Assembly (NCBI RefSeq): GCF_007748115.1
Contig: NZ_CP036289.1
Location: forward strand, 5,952,001-6,016,000
Direction of reading: 5' to 3'
Origin: Bremerella volcania
Lineage (GTDB): Bacteria > Planctomycetota > Planctomycetia > Pirellulales > Pirellulaceae
Length of the DNA: 64,000 nt
Below the pieces are notes generated by a model. It saw nothing but the letters and a program-made list of their open reading frames with translations. It ran no database searches and was not told the origin of the DNA. This document shows, one piece after another, positions 9,357-17,046 of this stretch. The first letter of the stretch is position 1. Every line of letters begins with the position of its first letter. Both the position numbers and the translations under genes were made by a program.

Positions 9357-10175
9357 TCAGGCGAAGTGAATCGGGTCCGCTTCTTGTCGGCTGCTCCAAA
9401 CATTGACCGTAGGAAATGCCTCAGCCAGAATCGAAGCGAGTTTCTCGACGGCAAATCGCTCGCTGGCATAATGCCCCACGAGCACCAACGCGACATTTTG
9501 AGCTTTGGCTTCAAGGCATGTGTGAAAACTGGTTTCCCCCAGAATCAGACACTCGATTTTATTCTCGATCGTGGCGGTTAGAAGTTCGCCAGCCGACCCA
9601 CAGCCAACGGCTACAGATTCAATTTCAGCCGTTCCCCGGCCCAAGACTTTAACCATCGAGGCCCCGGTCACTTGCTTGGCCATCTCGGCAATGCGAGCCA
9701 GCGGCATACTGCCTTCAGCAATTCTCCCCCAACGCCCTGTGCCAACCTGGGAAGCTGACTCTGAGGCATCCAGTTGGTCGGATGGTATCAATGGCCGTAT
9801 TTCGGTCAGCCCGATGCCGCTAGCCAATTGATAGTTAATGCCCTCCGCACAGGAGTCGAACGCCGTATGTGGACTGTAGACGGCAATCTTGTTCTGAATC
9901 AACTTCAAGAGCATTTGCCCGACCGTGGTGTTGGTAGTGATCTGCTTGAGCGGCCTGAAGGGCATCGGATGATGTGTCACGATCAAGTCGGCGTCCGCTT
10001 CGATCGCTTCGTCAACGACTTCAGGCGTTACCGTCAGGCAGGTCACAATGCCTTGGATCGCCTGAGCCGGGTCCCCTACAAGCAGTCCCACATTGTCCCA
10101 CGATTCAGCCAATTGCCTGGGGGCAAATCGTTCTAGAAACTCGCAGACGCTTCTCAGATTCAATGGTTCAACCAC
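9357..10175 (-). CDS. NIF3-like dinuclear metal centre protein (YbgI family)
   Basis: A 272-residue NIF3/YbgI-family protein (historically annotated GTP cyclohydrolase 1 type 2 homologue), which forms hexameric toroids with a two-metal site. The characteristic elements are LAESWDNVGLLVGD near the start, the metal-ligand segment IVTHHPMPF, YSPHTAFD, VGCGSAGELL, and the C-terminal GHYASER segment that supplies further ligands. The start codon is GTG. The real substrate of this family is unsettled, so I assign no reaction. It sits 46 bp after the large secreted protein gene on the same strand. Confidence 0.92.
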   Translation of the reverse strand: MVEPLNLRSVCEFLERFAPRQLAESWDNVGLLVGDPAQAIQGIVTCLTVTPEVVDEAIEADADLIVTHHPMPFRPLKQITTNTTVGQMLLKLIQNKIAVYSPHTAFDSCAEGINYQLASGIGLTEIRPLIPSDQLDASESASQVGTGRWGRIAEGSMPLARIAEMAKQVTGASMVKVLGRGTAEIESVAVGCGSAGELLTATIENKIECLILGETSFHTCLEAKAQNVALVLVGHYASERFAVEKLASILAEAFPTVNVWSSRQEADPIHFA

Positions 10176-10221
10176 GGGATAATCTCGCCAAAAGGATTCA
10201 AGGCACGATTCGATCGCTCCT

Positions 10222-12888
10222 CTAATCCTTGACTTCTACGCGGTGATTGAAAACCCGGGTACCGCCGATTTCCCGTAATCGGAGAAGAATTGTGCCTCCC
10301 TTCAAATCGTCCGCATCGGGAATTCGGTAGACAATCGTCGTGCGCCCTAATCCAAAATTCATAATCCGTTGACGCATTTGCCGGCGCCCAGTGGCGTACA
10401 ACAAACAGTCGAACGAAATCAGTTGCTCTTGCAGATTGTGGATGGTCGCTTCGATGACGAGTTCACCGGTGTCTTTGTCGAAAGACGCCGTCGACTCGAC
10501 CTGCATCATTCCACTACCCACAAGGACGTCACGATAAACGCTAAATTCGTATTCTTTGTCGGCACTAATCTGGAAGTCAATTCTCACCGGCTGCAAACCG
10601 CTGTCGGCATCCGCTCGTAGCAAGATTTTATACGGTGACTTCAGTTCACCCCCTCGAGTCAGTTTGAATCGCAGAATACCGGGATTCACATTCCAGACGT
10701 CGGGAGCAACCAATCGTGCCACCCCACTAATCGCCGTGGGGAAAGTATTCAGTACGGTCGCGTCCATCCGTTGGGTCCGTCCGAAATCACTCTCCAACTC
10801 AGACGGTGAGAACTGAAATGCCAGTCGCATCTCGGCAACGCTGTCGTTCAACCCAATCAGAAACTGCGGGATCGGACCGACCGGAATAATCTGTTTGTTA
10901 CCTTCTTGCAGAGGCGTCACTTCACGTCCCCATAGGTCGATGATTTTGACGTCATCTCCCAGGTACAATACTTCATTGGTCTCCCGCGAGTTCCACACGA
11001 GCATTACCGTACGATTGCCGCGGGCAAACACATGGTTCTGACTCTTATTCGGCAACTGAATCGCTCCCAGATATTCTGTTCCCGATATCAACCGTGCGGT
11101 CGTTCGCCACGGCAAGAGCAACTCCGACGGCGAACCATTCTCGTTCATCAATCCATATTCGCTATCGAACGGCTTGGAAATGAAAGCCGCATCCGCTCGG
11201 TGAATCTTCGCGGCAACCATCTTTTCAACGAGGTCTCGTGCACGTTCTTCCGTCGTATACTTGGAACGAGGCAAGGGATAGATCGTAGCAAAGCGGGTTG
11301 TCTTACCTTGCGACTTGTCCAAATAGATGCCAAGTTCGTCCTTGGTCATCGGCAACAAACCGTCCAAGCTTCCACTAGGAGGCAAAATTGAATAGGCCAG
11401 AAAGTCATACGGAACCCCTTTGCCCTCAGGCGTTTCTGCCATCCATCGCCAAGGGATCCCCAATTCAATGTCTTGTCCGCTGGTACGAAGTTCTTGGCGA
11501 ATTTGCCGTAGCTTATCCTGCAAGTTCGTATAACCGACGAAGCTCACATCACTATCGGCGCCCAATTGCCAGTAGTGCACGGTGAGTGAAAGACGCGTGA
11601 GAATGGGCTCGACGTAGGGTCGCCACAGCAGAGGCTCAGCGAAAACATTCGCGACCAACATCGTTTCCTGTTCGCCAAACAGGTTCCGAATGTCCGCCGG
11701 TGGTTTATCAATCACGGCCACCACATTGATGTTGTGTTTATTCAAACGCTCGGCGAAGCGGGCAATATTATTGGCTCGCTCAAGGTCGTCGTCGTTGTAC
11801 CACACCGGGAACTTCACCCAGTTCACTCCGGCAGTGACCAGGAGGTCGAACATTCGCTGAAAGTCGAGGGGCTCTTCGCCGCTGGGCAGCGACCAACCGA
11901 ACTCACCTTTCTCGGGAACCGTGTCGCGAGAAACAACTGCTACCGTCATCACGCGACGATGCATCAGTCCGGAACTGCCCATCATTGTAGCGCGAATTTC
12001 GTAGTAACCATTTTGTTCGATAGGTGGTTGCCATTGAATGTCCCCGGCGTAACCAACATCCCAATTCTCGTCCTGGTACGCCTTCTTGCCGAACAGTTCC
12101 GAGATCTTCTCGGTCTTTCGTGCAACGACCTTTCCTGCCAGTTTGCTTTCTTGCCGCGCGAGGGACTGACGACCGACGTCGACCAGTTCAAATATCACGG
12201 TCGGATCGCGTTCCAAGATCCCTGAAACCTTGCAGCGCACCTTGATCGGTTGATCATTCAGGTAAACACTGCCGCCATCAGCCGTCTCCAGAGTCATTTT
12301 CGGAAGACGAGCAAACCATAGATCGTCGAAACACACACTCCCGGTCAGGTCTTCGTCAACATCACCTTCCGGTCCTATATGCAATCCGATCACCGCCAAA
12401 TCGAGGTTCGTGTTCTTGGGGGCAATTGGTCCAATTCGGATCTTTACCCATCCACCCGTCTCTTTGAACTTTTCCGAGTAATATGTCTCGACCGGTTGTT
12501 GCTTGTCATTGAAAAAGGTGAGCGAGATGTACGCTTTATCAAGCTCGAGCCCCTCGGTTTTGATTTGCCCTTCAAGGACGTAACTAAAGATATCCCGTAC
12601 TGCGATTGGCGGGCTATAGGCCGTGGCCGCTCCTCCGTCGAGCCGGATATTCAGCGAACGATTCTTGCTGGCCGCAGCCTGATCCGTGATTTCCACATCG
12701 ACGTACCGGGGAAAGCCGGGGCCAGATCGCCGCGTCCACTGATCGGGCCACAGATCGTAGTTGAGATCGGTGTCATCCTCGAAATCGCATTGAAACAGTT
12801 CGATTGCCTCGGGATGACGCTCCTCGATCGGCGCATCCTTCCAGCCTGCGGCCAGGACCATCAGAGGTATTAAAGCGAACGACATCAT
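10222..12888 (-). CDS. Large secreted protein with glycosidase-like TIM barrel, probably lacking the catalytic acid
   Basis: An 888-residue protein with a short hydrophobic N-terminus (MMSFALIPLMVLAAG) suggesting export. Residues ~30-195 look like a beta-sandwich of carbohydrate-binding type (FEDDTDLNYDLWPDQW through VCFDDLWFA). The middle (~330-600) resembles a clan-A glycoside hydrolase barrel, with GVNWVKFPVWYNDDD and then HYWQLGADSD near residue 442. In active relatives that strand usually ends WEIGNEPD-like with the acid/base glutamate; here the Asn-Glu pair reads Ala-Asp. The C-terminal third is beta-rich. I chose the ATG at 12888 rather than a TTG at 12906. The enzymatic role is therefore doubtful; binding or scaffolding is an alternative. 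Confidence 0.6.
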   Translation of the reverse strand: MMSFALIPLMVLAAGWKDAPIEERHPEAIELFQCDFEDDTDLNYDLWPDQWTRRSGPGFPRYVDVEITDQAAASKNRSLNIRLDGGAATAYSPPIAVRDIFSYVLEGQIKTEGLELDKAYISLTFFNDKQQPVETYYSEKFKETGGWVKIRIGPIAPKNTNLDLAVIGLHIGPEGDVDEDLTGSVCFDDLWFARLPKMTLETADGGSVYLNDQPIKVRCKVSGILERDPTVIFELVDVGRQSLARQESKLAGKVVARKTEKISELFGKKAYQDENWDVGYAGDIQWQPPIEQNGYYEIRATMMGSSGLMHRRVMTVAVVSRDTVPEKGEFGWSLPSGEEPLDFQRMFDLLVTAGVNWVKFPVWYNDDDLERANNIARFAERLNKHNINVVAVIDKPPADIRNLFGEQETMLVANVFAEPLLWRPYVEPILTRLSLTVHYWQLGADSDVSFVGYTNLQDKLRQIRQELRTSGQDIELGIPWRWMAETPEGKGVPYDFLAYSILPPSGSLDGLLPMTKDELGIYLDKSQGKTTRFATIYPLPRSKYTTEERARDLVEKMVAAKIHRADAAFISKPFDSEYGLMNENGSPSELLLPWRTTARLISGTEYLGAIQLPNKSQNHVFARGNRTVMLVWNSRETNEVLYLGDDVKIIDLWGREVTPLQEGNKQIIPVGPIPQFLIGLNDSVAEMRLAFQFSPSELESDFGRTQRMDATVLNTFPTAISGVARLVAPDVWNVNPGILRFKLTRGGELKSPYKILLRADADSGLQPVRIDFQISADKEYEFSVYRDVLVGSGMMQVESTASFDKDTGELVIEATIHNLQEQLISFDCLLYATGRRQMRQRIMNFGLGRTTIVYRIPDADDLKGGTILLRLREIGGTRVFNHRVEVKD

Positions 12889-13092
12889 CGGCGAGTTGCC
12901 AGGCAATTGGTTTCAGCGAATATTATCCCGCGCAGAAACGAGCGCAGTCCGCTAAACTCTTGCTCATCAAACCGTGACCGCAGGCATACCTTGCGAAAAC
13001 TCCGATTCGCCATCACGATAAAAAGCGATATAACCGCTACGTTCGTCACGTTGAATCGTTCCGATACCCTTCAACCCACCAAATAGTCGTCC

Positions 13093-13878
13093 ATGATTCC
13101 ACTGAGCGTCCAACTTCGCAGTCTTCGACAACCTTTCCGCAAGGCCCTACAAACGGCTGGCGAGTTGAAAGCCGACGCCGTCGAAATCGACCTCCGCAAC
13201 GAAATCCGCCCGGATGAACTTACCAAGACGGGGATTCGGCATCTCAAAAAAATGCTGTCGGACTATAACCTGAAAATCGCCTCGGTCAGCTTTCCGACCC
13301 GCCGTGGTTATAACGTGTTGGACGATCTTGATCGTCGCGTAGCCGCCACCAAAGCTGCCATGACCTCTGCGTATGACCTTGGCGCCAAGGTGCTGGTCAA
13401 TCATATCGGCGGCATCGATCAAGAGATCTCCGCCGAGAGCAATACCCGCTTGCTCGAAGTCCTGCATGACCTGGCCCGCCATGCGGATACCTGCGGTGTG
13501 ACCTTTGCTGCTAAAACCGGACAGGTTGACGGTCCGGTGATGAAACAATTCCTGGATCAACTCCCGGAAGGATCAATCGGCGTCGACTTCGACCCCGGAG
13601 CGCTGATCATCAACGGCTTCTCGGCCGACGAGTCGTACCAGGCACTTGCCAACTACGTGGTGAGCGTCCGCGGCAAGGACGGCGTAAAAGATCTGGCTCG
13701 CGGGCGAGGTGTCGAGGTTCCGCTTGGCCGTGGGACGGTTGATTTCCCGCTGCTGATCGCCTCGCTCGAAGAGGCTCGGTACCGCGGTTTTATCTGCGTC
13801 GAACGCGAACACCCCGAGAACCCGGTACAAGAGGTCTCCGACGCGCTTGAATACCTGCGAAATGTTCAGATCCCGTGA
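13093..13878 (+). CDS. Sugar phosphate isomerase/epimerase family TIM-barrel protein
   Basis: A 261-residue AP-endonuclease-2/xylose-isomerase-like barrel. Typical elements are the opening MIPLSVQLRSLRQPF, the strand DAVEIDLR, LGAKVLVNHIGGID, GSIGVDFDPGAL (metal-ligand Asp region), and the C-terminal YRGFICVERE with the last acidic ligand. Members isomerise or epimerise sugars or related polyols using a divalent metal; substrate specificity is not readable. No export signal is present. It is followed 78 bp later by a small secreted protein gene in the same direction. Confidence 0.8.
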   Translation: MIPLSVQLRSLRQPFRKALQTAGELKADAVEIDLRNEIRPDELTKTGIRHLKKMLSDYNLKIASVSFPTRRGYNVLDDLDRRVAATKAAMTSAYDLGAKVLVNHIGGIDQEISAESNTRLLEVLHDLARHADTCGVTFAAKTGQVDGPVMKQFLDQLPEGSIGVDFDPGALIINGFSADESYQALANYVVSVRGKDGVKDLARGRGVEVPLGRGTVDFPLLIASLEEARYRGFICVEREHPENPVQEVSDALEYLRNVQIP

Positions 13879-13956
13879 TCTTGTTTGGCGGAAGTTTCGG
13901 ATCACGCTACGATGAACAGCATCGAATTTTAGTTCGCCCCGCTTCGGAGAAGTCCC

Positions 13957-14466
13957 ATGTTGCGTCGTGCTTGCCTTTCGCTTGTAGTTGCCCTGCTTCT
14001 TAGTCCATCGCTTTTCGCCCAAGACGATAAAGCGAGTGACGTCCAAGCAAAACGCTACGCGCTGTTCGAGAAACGACTCGACAACGTCGCACTTGTCGGT
14101 TCGTTTACTATCTCTGGTAAAGAAGATCAGGCTCCCAAGCCAGAACGCTACGAGATCAAAAACGTCCGCAAGTTAGAAGAAGGGGACATCTGGCTGATCA
14201 ATGCTCGGATCAAATATGGCGATAAAGACGTGCAACTTCCATTGCCGCTGGAAGTGAAGTGGGCCGGGATGACGCCGGTAATTTCGCTCGACAAGACAAC
14301 CATCCCCGGCATGGGCACTTTCAGTGCGCACGTGGTCATCGACGAAGACAAGTACGCTGGAACGTGGACACACGGCGAAGTCGGCGGGGCACTGTTTGGT
14401 CGAATTGAAAAGCTCGGCGATGAAGTCGAGGCCCCTAAGGACCAGGCACAGTCGTCACCAGAGTAG
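13957..14466 (+). CDS. Small secreted hypothetical protein
   Basis: A 169-residue protein with a clear signal peptide (MLRRACLSLVVALLLSPSLFAQ, probably cleaved near residue 21). The mature part is beta-rich (for example YEIKNVRKLEEGDIWLINARIKYG) and ends in a short acidic/polar tail. I recognise no named domain, though this type of small secreted protein is common in planctomycetes. Its last 32 bases overlap the 3' end of rsmE on the opposite strand (14435-14466). Confidence 0.72.
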   Translation: MLRRACLSLVVALLLSPSLFAQDDKASDVQAKRYALFEKRLDNVALVGSFTISGKEDQAPKPERYEIKNVRKLEEGDIWLINARIKYGDKDVQLPLPLEVKWAGMTPVISLDKTTIPGMGTFSAHVVIDEDKYAGTWTHGEVGGALFGRIEKLGDEVEAPKDQAQSSPE

Positions 14467-15139
14467 CCATCGCGAGCGCTGCCGTTTCGACACGTAGAAT
14501 CCGCGGTCCGAGACTAACAATCTGACAACCATGCTCGGCCGCTTCGGCAACTTCCTCATCCGTGAAGCCCCCTTCCGGACCAACGAGCGCCAAAACATCA
14601 CTCGCCGGCACGACGGCATCATGATGAATTGCTTCCCCACTTGGATGAAGCAAGAAGGAAGCCGCCGGTCGCGAGGCCAAGACTTTTTCCAGCGTTTGCC
14701 CTTCATCGACCGCCATCAAGTGATTTCGTTCGCACTGTTTACTGGCCTCGACCACCGTGCGGCGAAGGCGTTCGATGGCCTTTTCGACCGGCTGAGCGAC
14801 GCCTCGCTTGGTAAGCAGGGGAATCAAGCGTGCTACGCCCAATTCGACGCACTTCTCTACCAGCCAGCGTTGTCGATCTCCCTTCGGAAGCGCAACGGCC
14901 AAGGTCAGCCGGCGTGATGCTTCTCGGGAAACTTCGGCTTGGCTACGAACCGATCCAACAACCTTTTTCTTCCCGACCGACGTAAGTTCAATCTGGTATT
15001 CCATTCCCTTGCCGTCAAAACCAACCACCATGTCACCCACATTGGCCCGCATTACCTTGGCCAGATGCTGCGATTCGGCTTCGTCGAAGGTAACTTCCGC
15101 GCCCGTTGGTGGATGCTCGATAAAAAAACGTTCTGACAT
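14435..15139 (-). CDS. rsmE: 16S rRNA (uracil-1498-N3)-methyltransferase RsmE
   Basis: A 234-residue SPOUT-class methyltransferase that methylates U1498 of 16S rRNA using S-adenosylmethionine. The start is set at the ATG at 15139 (MSERFFIEHPPTG), matching the usual RsmE N-terminal PUA-like domain; a longer frame upstream is not expected to be used. Key SPOUT features are ALPKGDRQRWLVEKCVELGV, the KRGVAQPVEKA and EASKQCERNH segments, and the knotted C-terminal part LALVGPEGGFTDEEV and SLGPRILRVETAALAM. It overlaps the convergent secreted protein gene by 32 bp and is divergent from the ATPase gene. Confidence 0.94.
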   Translation of the reverse strand: MSERFFIEHPPTGAEVTFDEAESQHLAKVMRANVGDMVVGFDGKGMEYQIELTSVGKKKVVGSVRSQAEVSREASRRLTLAVALPKGDRQRWLVEKCVELGVARLIPLLTKRGVAQPVEKAIERLRRTVVEASKQCERNHLMAVDEGQTLEKVLASRPAASFLLHPSGEAIHHDAVVPASDVLALVGPEGGFTDEEVAEAAEHGCQIVSLGPRILRVETAALAMATLVTTVPGP

Positions 15140-15282
15140 TGCGGGTTTGCGTATCTGAGGAGCAGGAATGCATGAAGACCGCGGACGGATTCTACCGAAA
15201 CAATCCCAAGGCAGGAATGCCCTGCGCGGCGGTGCTAGCACCGTCGCGAACAGCTAGCAGCCCTCAATAGATTGTCGCCTGT

Positions 15283-16020
15283 ATGAGTCCGTTTTTCGAG
15301 AGCCCAGCTTACCTGGAAGCCGTTGCCCGACTTGAGTACGCTCTTGCGCGTCGCGATCGTGTCGCGGTACTGACCGGGCCTCTGGGAAGCGGTAAATCGA
15401 CTCTACTCGAAAAGTGGACGACCAAGCTTCGTCGCGGCGGATCGATTGTTCCCTACTTGCAGACCCCTGGCACGTTCGAGCAAGACTTTCTGTGGGAACT
15501 CGCCATCCAACTGAAAGCCGACGTTGGACTTGCCACGACGCCAACGGAGCTATGGTTTCAGATTCGCGAGCAGTTGACGACCTATGCCTTGGAAGAGCGC
15601 CAGGTCGTTGTCGTTGTGGATCACGTCGAAGAAATGGCCCAGGAAACGGCAGATATCTTGCTGACATTGGCCCGTTTACATTGCGGAGCAACGACCGGAG
15701 GATCGCTGATCCTATCGGTCGATAGTACGAAACTCCGTTCGTTCGATCTGCGGCTCTTGAAGATGGCCGACTTAAAGATCGAACTCGAAGCCTGGACGTG
15801 CGAAGACGTCGCTCACTTCACCCGGACGTACCAGGCAGCTTTCCCCGGCTCTCCCCTTACGCTCGACGATGCTGCGATCCAAGCGGTATCGCAGCACTCG
15901 GAAGGGCTTCCTCGGGTGATTTCGCAGATTCTCGATCTCTCGCGACTGGCCCTCGAAGCCAGTGAATCTCAGTCGGTAACGCCTGAGACGGTGGAAGCAA
16001 TTCGCGAAGAACTTCTTTGA
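15283..16020 (+). CDS. ExeA/GspA-like AAA ATPase
   Basis: A 245-residue P-loop ATPase of the ExeA/GspA-like AAA group. It begins with the typical SPFFESPAYLEAVARLEYAL segment, has Walker A GPLGSGKST near residues 30-38, Walker B VVVVVDHVEE near residues 107-116, and an arginine-rich lid region followed by a small helical domain (LTLDDAAIQAVSQHSEGLPRVI). It lacks the C-terminal transmembrane and peptidoglycan-binding parts of full ExeA, so it is a cytosolic ATPase of unknown client. No gspB or other secretion gene is adjacent; the pseudopilus operon lies 30 kb away. Confidence 0.82.
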   Translation: MSPFFESPAYLEAVARLEYALARRDRVAVLTGPLGSGKSTLLEKWTTKLRRGGSIVPYLQTPGTFEQDFLWELAIQLKADVGLATTPTELWFQIREQLTTYALEERQVVVVVDHVEEMAQETADILLTLARLHCGATTGGSLILSVDSTKLRSFDLRLLKMADLKIELEAWTCEDVAHFTRTYQAAFPGSPLTLDDAAIQAVSQHSEGLPRVISQILDLSRLALEASESQSVTPETVEAIREELL

Positions 16021-16185
16021 TTCGTTCGGGCTGCTAACCCACTTCAACCATCCAAAGTCTTTATCTGCGTTCACCTTACGCATTCATGTAGCAGAAATCG
16101 CCCCCACAACTGGCCTGGAATCCAGGGCGTATTTGGCTAAGATTGAGAGATTACCTACGTAGAAAATTCTTACCGGTTTAACCCT

Positions 16186-16806
16186 ATGTCGAATGATGCC
16201 GGGTCTGCTCCTCCAACCGCAGGCCAAGATCCTTTCGCTCCTGTTCCTGTGGATCTGAAAAACCCCACCACTGCCATCTTCCTCGCATGGCTAATTCCAG
16301 GTGCGGGACACCTCTACCAGGGGCGCCGTGGTAAAGGGATCTTGTTCTTGGTTTGCATTCTCTCAATTTACTTCCTCGGCCTGTCGATGGGCGGTGGCCG
16401 GGTCGTTTATGCAAAGTGGGACAACGAAGAGAAGCGACTCCCTCTGATTTGCCAGCTAGGCGTTGGCCTGCCTACACTTCCGGCACTGGCCCAGTCGCTA
16501 TTGGTGCGTCAGAAAATGGAGCCGATTGAGATCGGCGGCGTTCGCATCATGGCACCTCCGATCGATGGCGAAATGGCCGAGCTTCATCGCACGTACGGCT
16601 ATCTGTTTGAGATGGGTACCTTGTACACGATGATCGCCGGACTGCTGAACGTACTGGTGATTTACGATGCCGGAGCAGGCCCCGTCTGGATGGTCCCTGA
16701 TTCCGAGAAAAAGAAAAGAGCCAAAGAGGATGACACTGGGGCTGAAGATGCGCCCGAGTCCGACGCGAAAAACTCCGAGGCAAAAGAACGCTCCGCGTCC
16801 TCCTAA
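16186..16806 (+). CDS. Membrane protein, DUF6677-like
   Basis: A 206-residue membrane protein. The segment IFLAWLIPGAGHLYQGRRGKG (residues ~30-50) is the conserved GxGHxYxG-type start of a TM2-like hairpin, followed by LFLVCILSIYFLGLSMGGG and a further hydrophobic helix near residue 145-165. The C-terminal ~40 residues are a highly charged Lys/Glu/Asp tail. I believe it corresponds to the planctomycete family DUF6677, but this is from memory and not verified. The next gene begins 27 bp downstream and encodes another small membrane protein. Confidence 0.65.
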   Translation: MSNDAGSAPPTAGQDPFAPVPVDLKNPTTAIFLAWLIPGAGHLYQGRRGKGILFLVCILSIYFLGLSMGGGRVVYAKWDNEEKRLPLICQLGVGLPTLPALAQSLLVRQKMEPIEIGGVRIMAPPIDGEMAELHRTYGYLFEMGTLYTMIAGLLNVLVIYDAGAGPVWMVPDSEKKKRAKEDDTGAEDAPESDAKNSEAKERSASS

Positions 16807-16833
16807 ATCACACACCGCAAGAGAGTATCGCCC

Positions 16834-17046
16834 ATGTTCGATCTCATCCTGTTTGCCATGTTTCCCGGCGCTCGGATGCTGCTTTACGCCTTCCCCTTGA
16901 TTGTGGTGGTAAGCCTCGTTTACGGGGCCACGCGTCACGAATTGTGGCCAGCCATCCTAAAGCATGCTTGGGATACGGCCGTGTGGATCCTCGGCTTTAT
17001 GGGGGTGGTATTCGTGGTGATTCTTCTGGCTGGCTGGTCTCTGTAG
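16834..17046 (+). CDS. Small two-helix membrane protein
   Basis: A 70-residue protein with two hydrophobic segments (residues ~3-30 and ~48-68) separated by a short polar loop (GATRHELWPAILKHAWD). It follows the DUF6677-like gene by 27 bp, so the two are probably co-transcribed and may act together. Its 3' end overlaps the 3' end of the convergent penicillin-acylase-like gene by 50 bp (16997-17046). The function is unknown. Confidence 0.6.
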   Translation: MFDLILFAMFPGARMLLYAFPLIVVVSLVYGATRHELWPAILKHAWDTAVWILGFMGVVFVVILLAGWSL

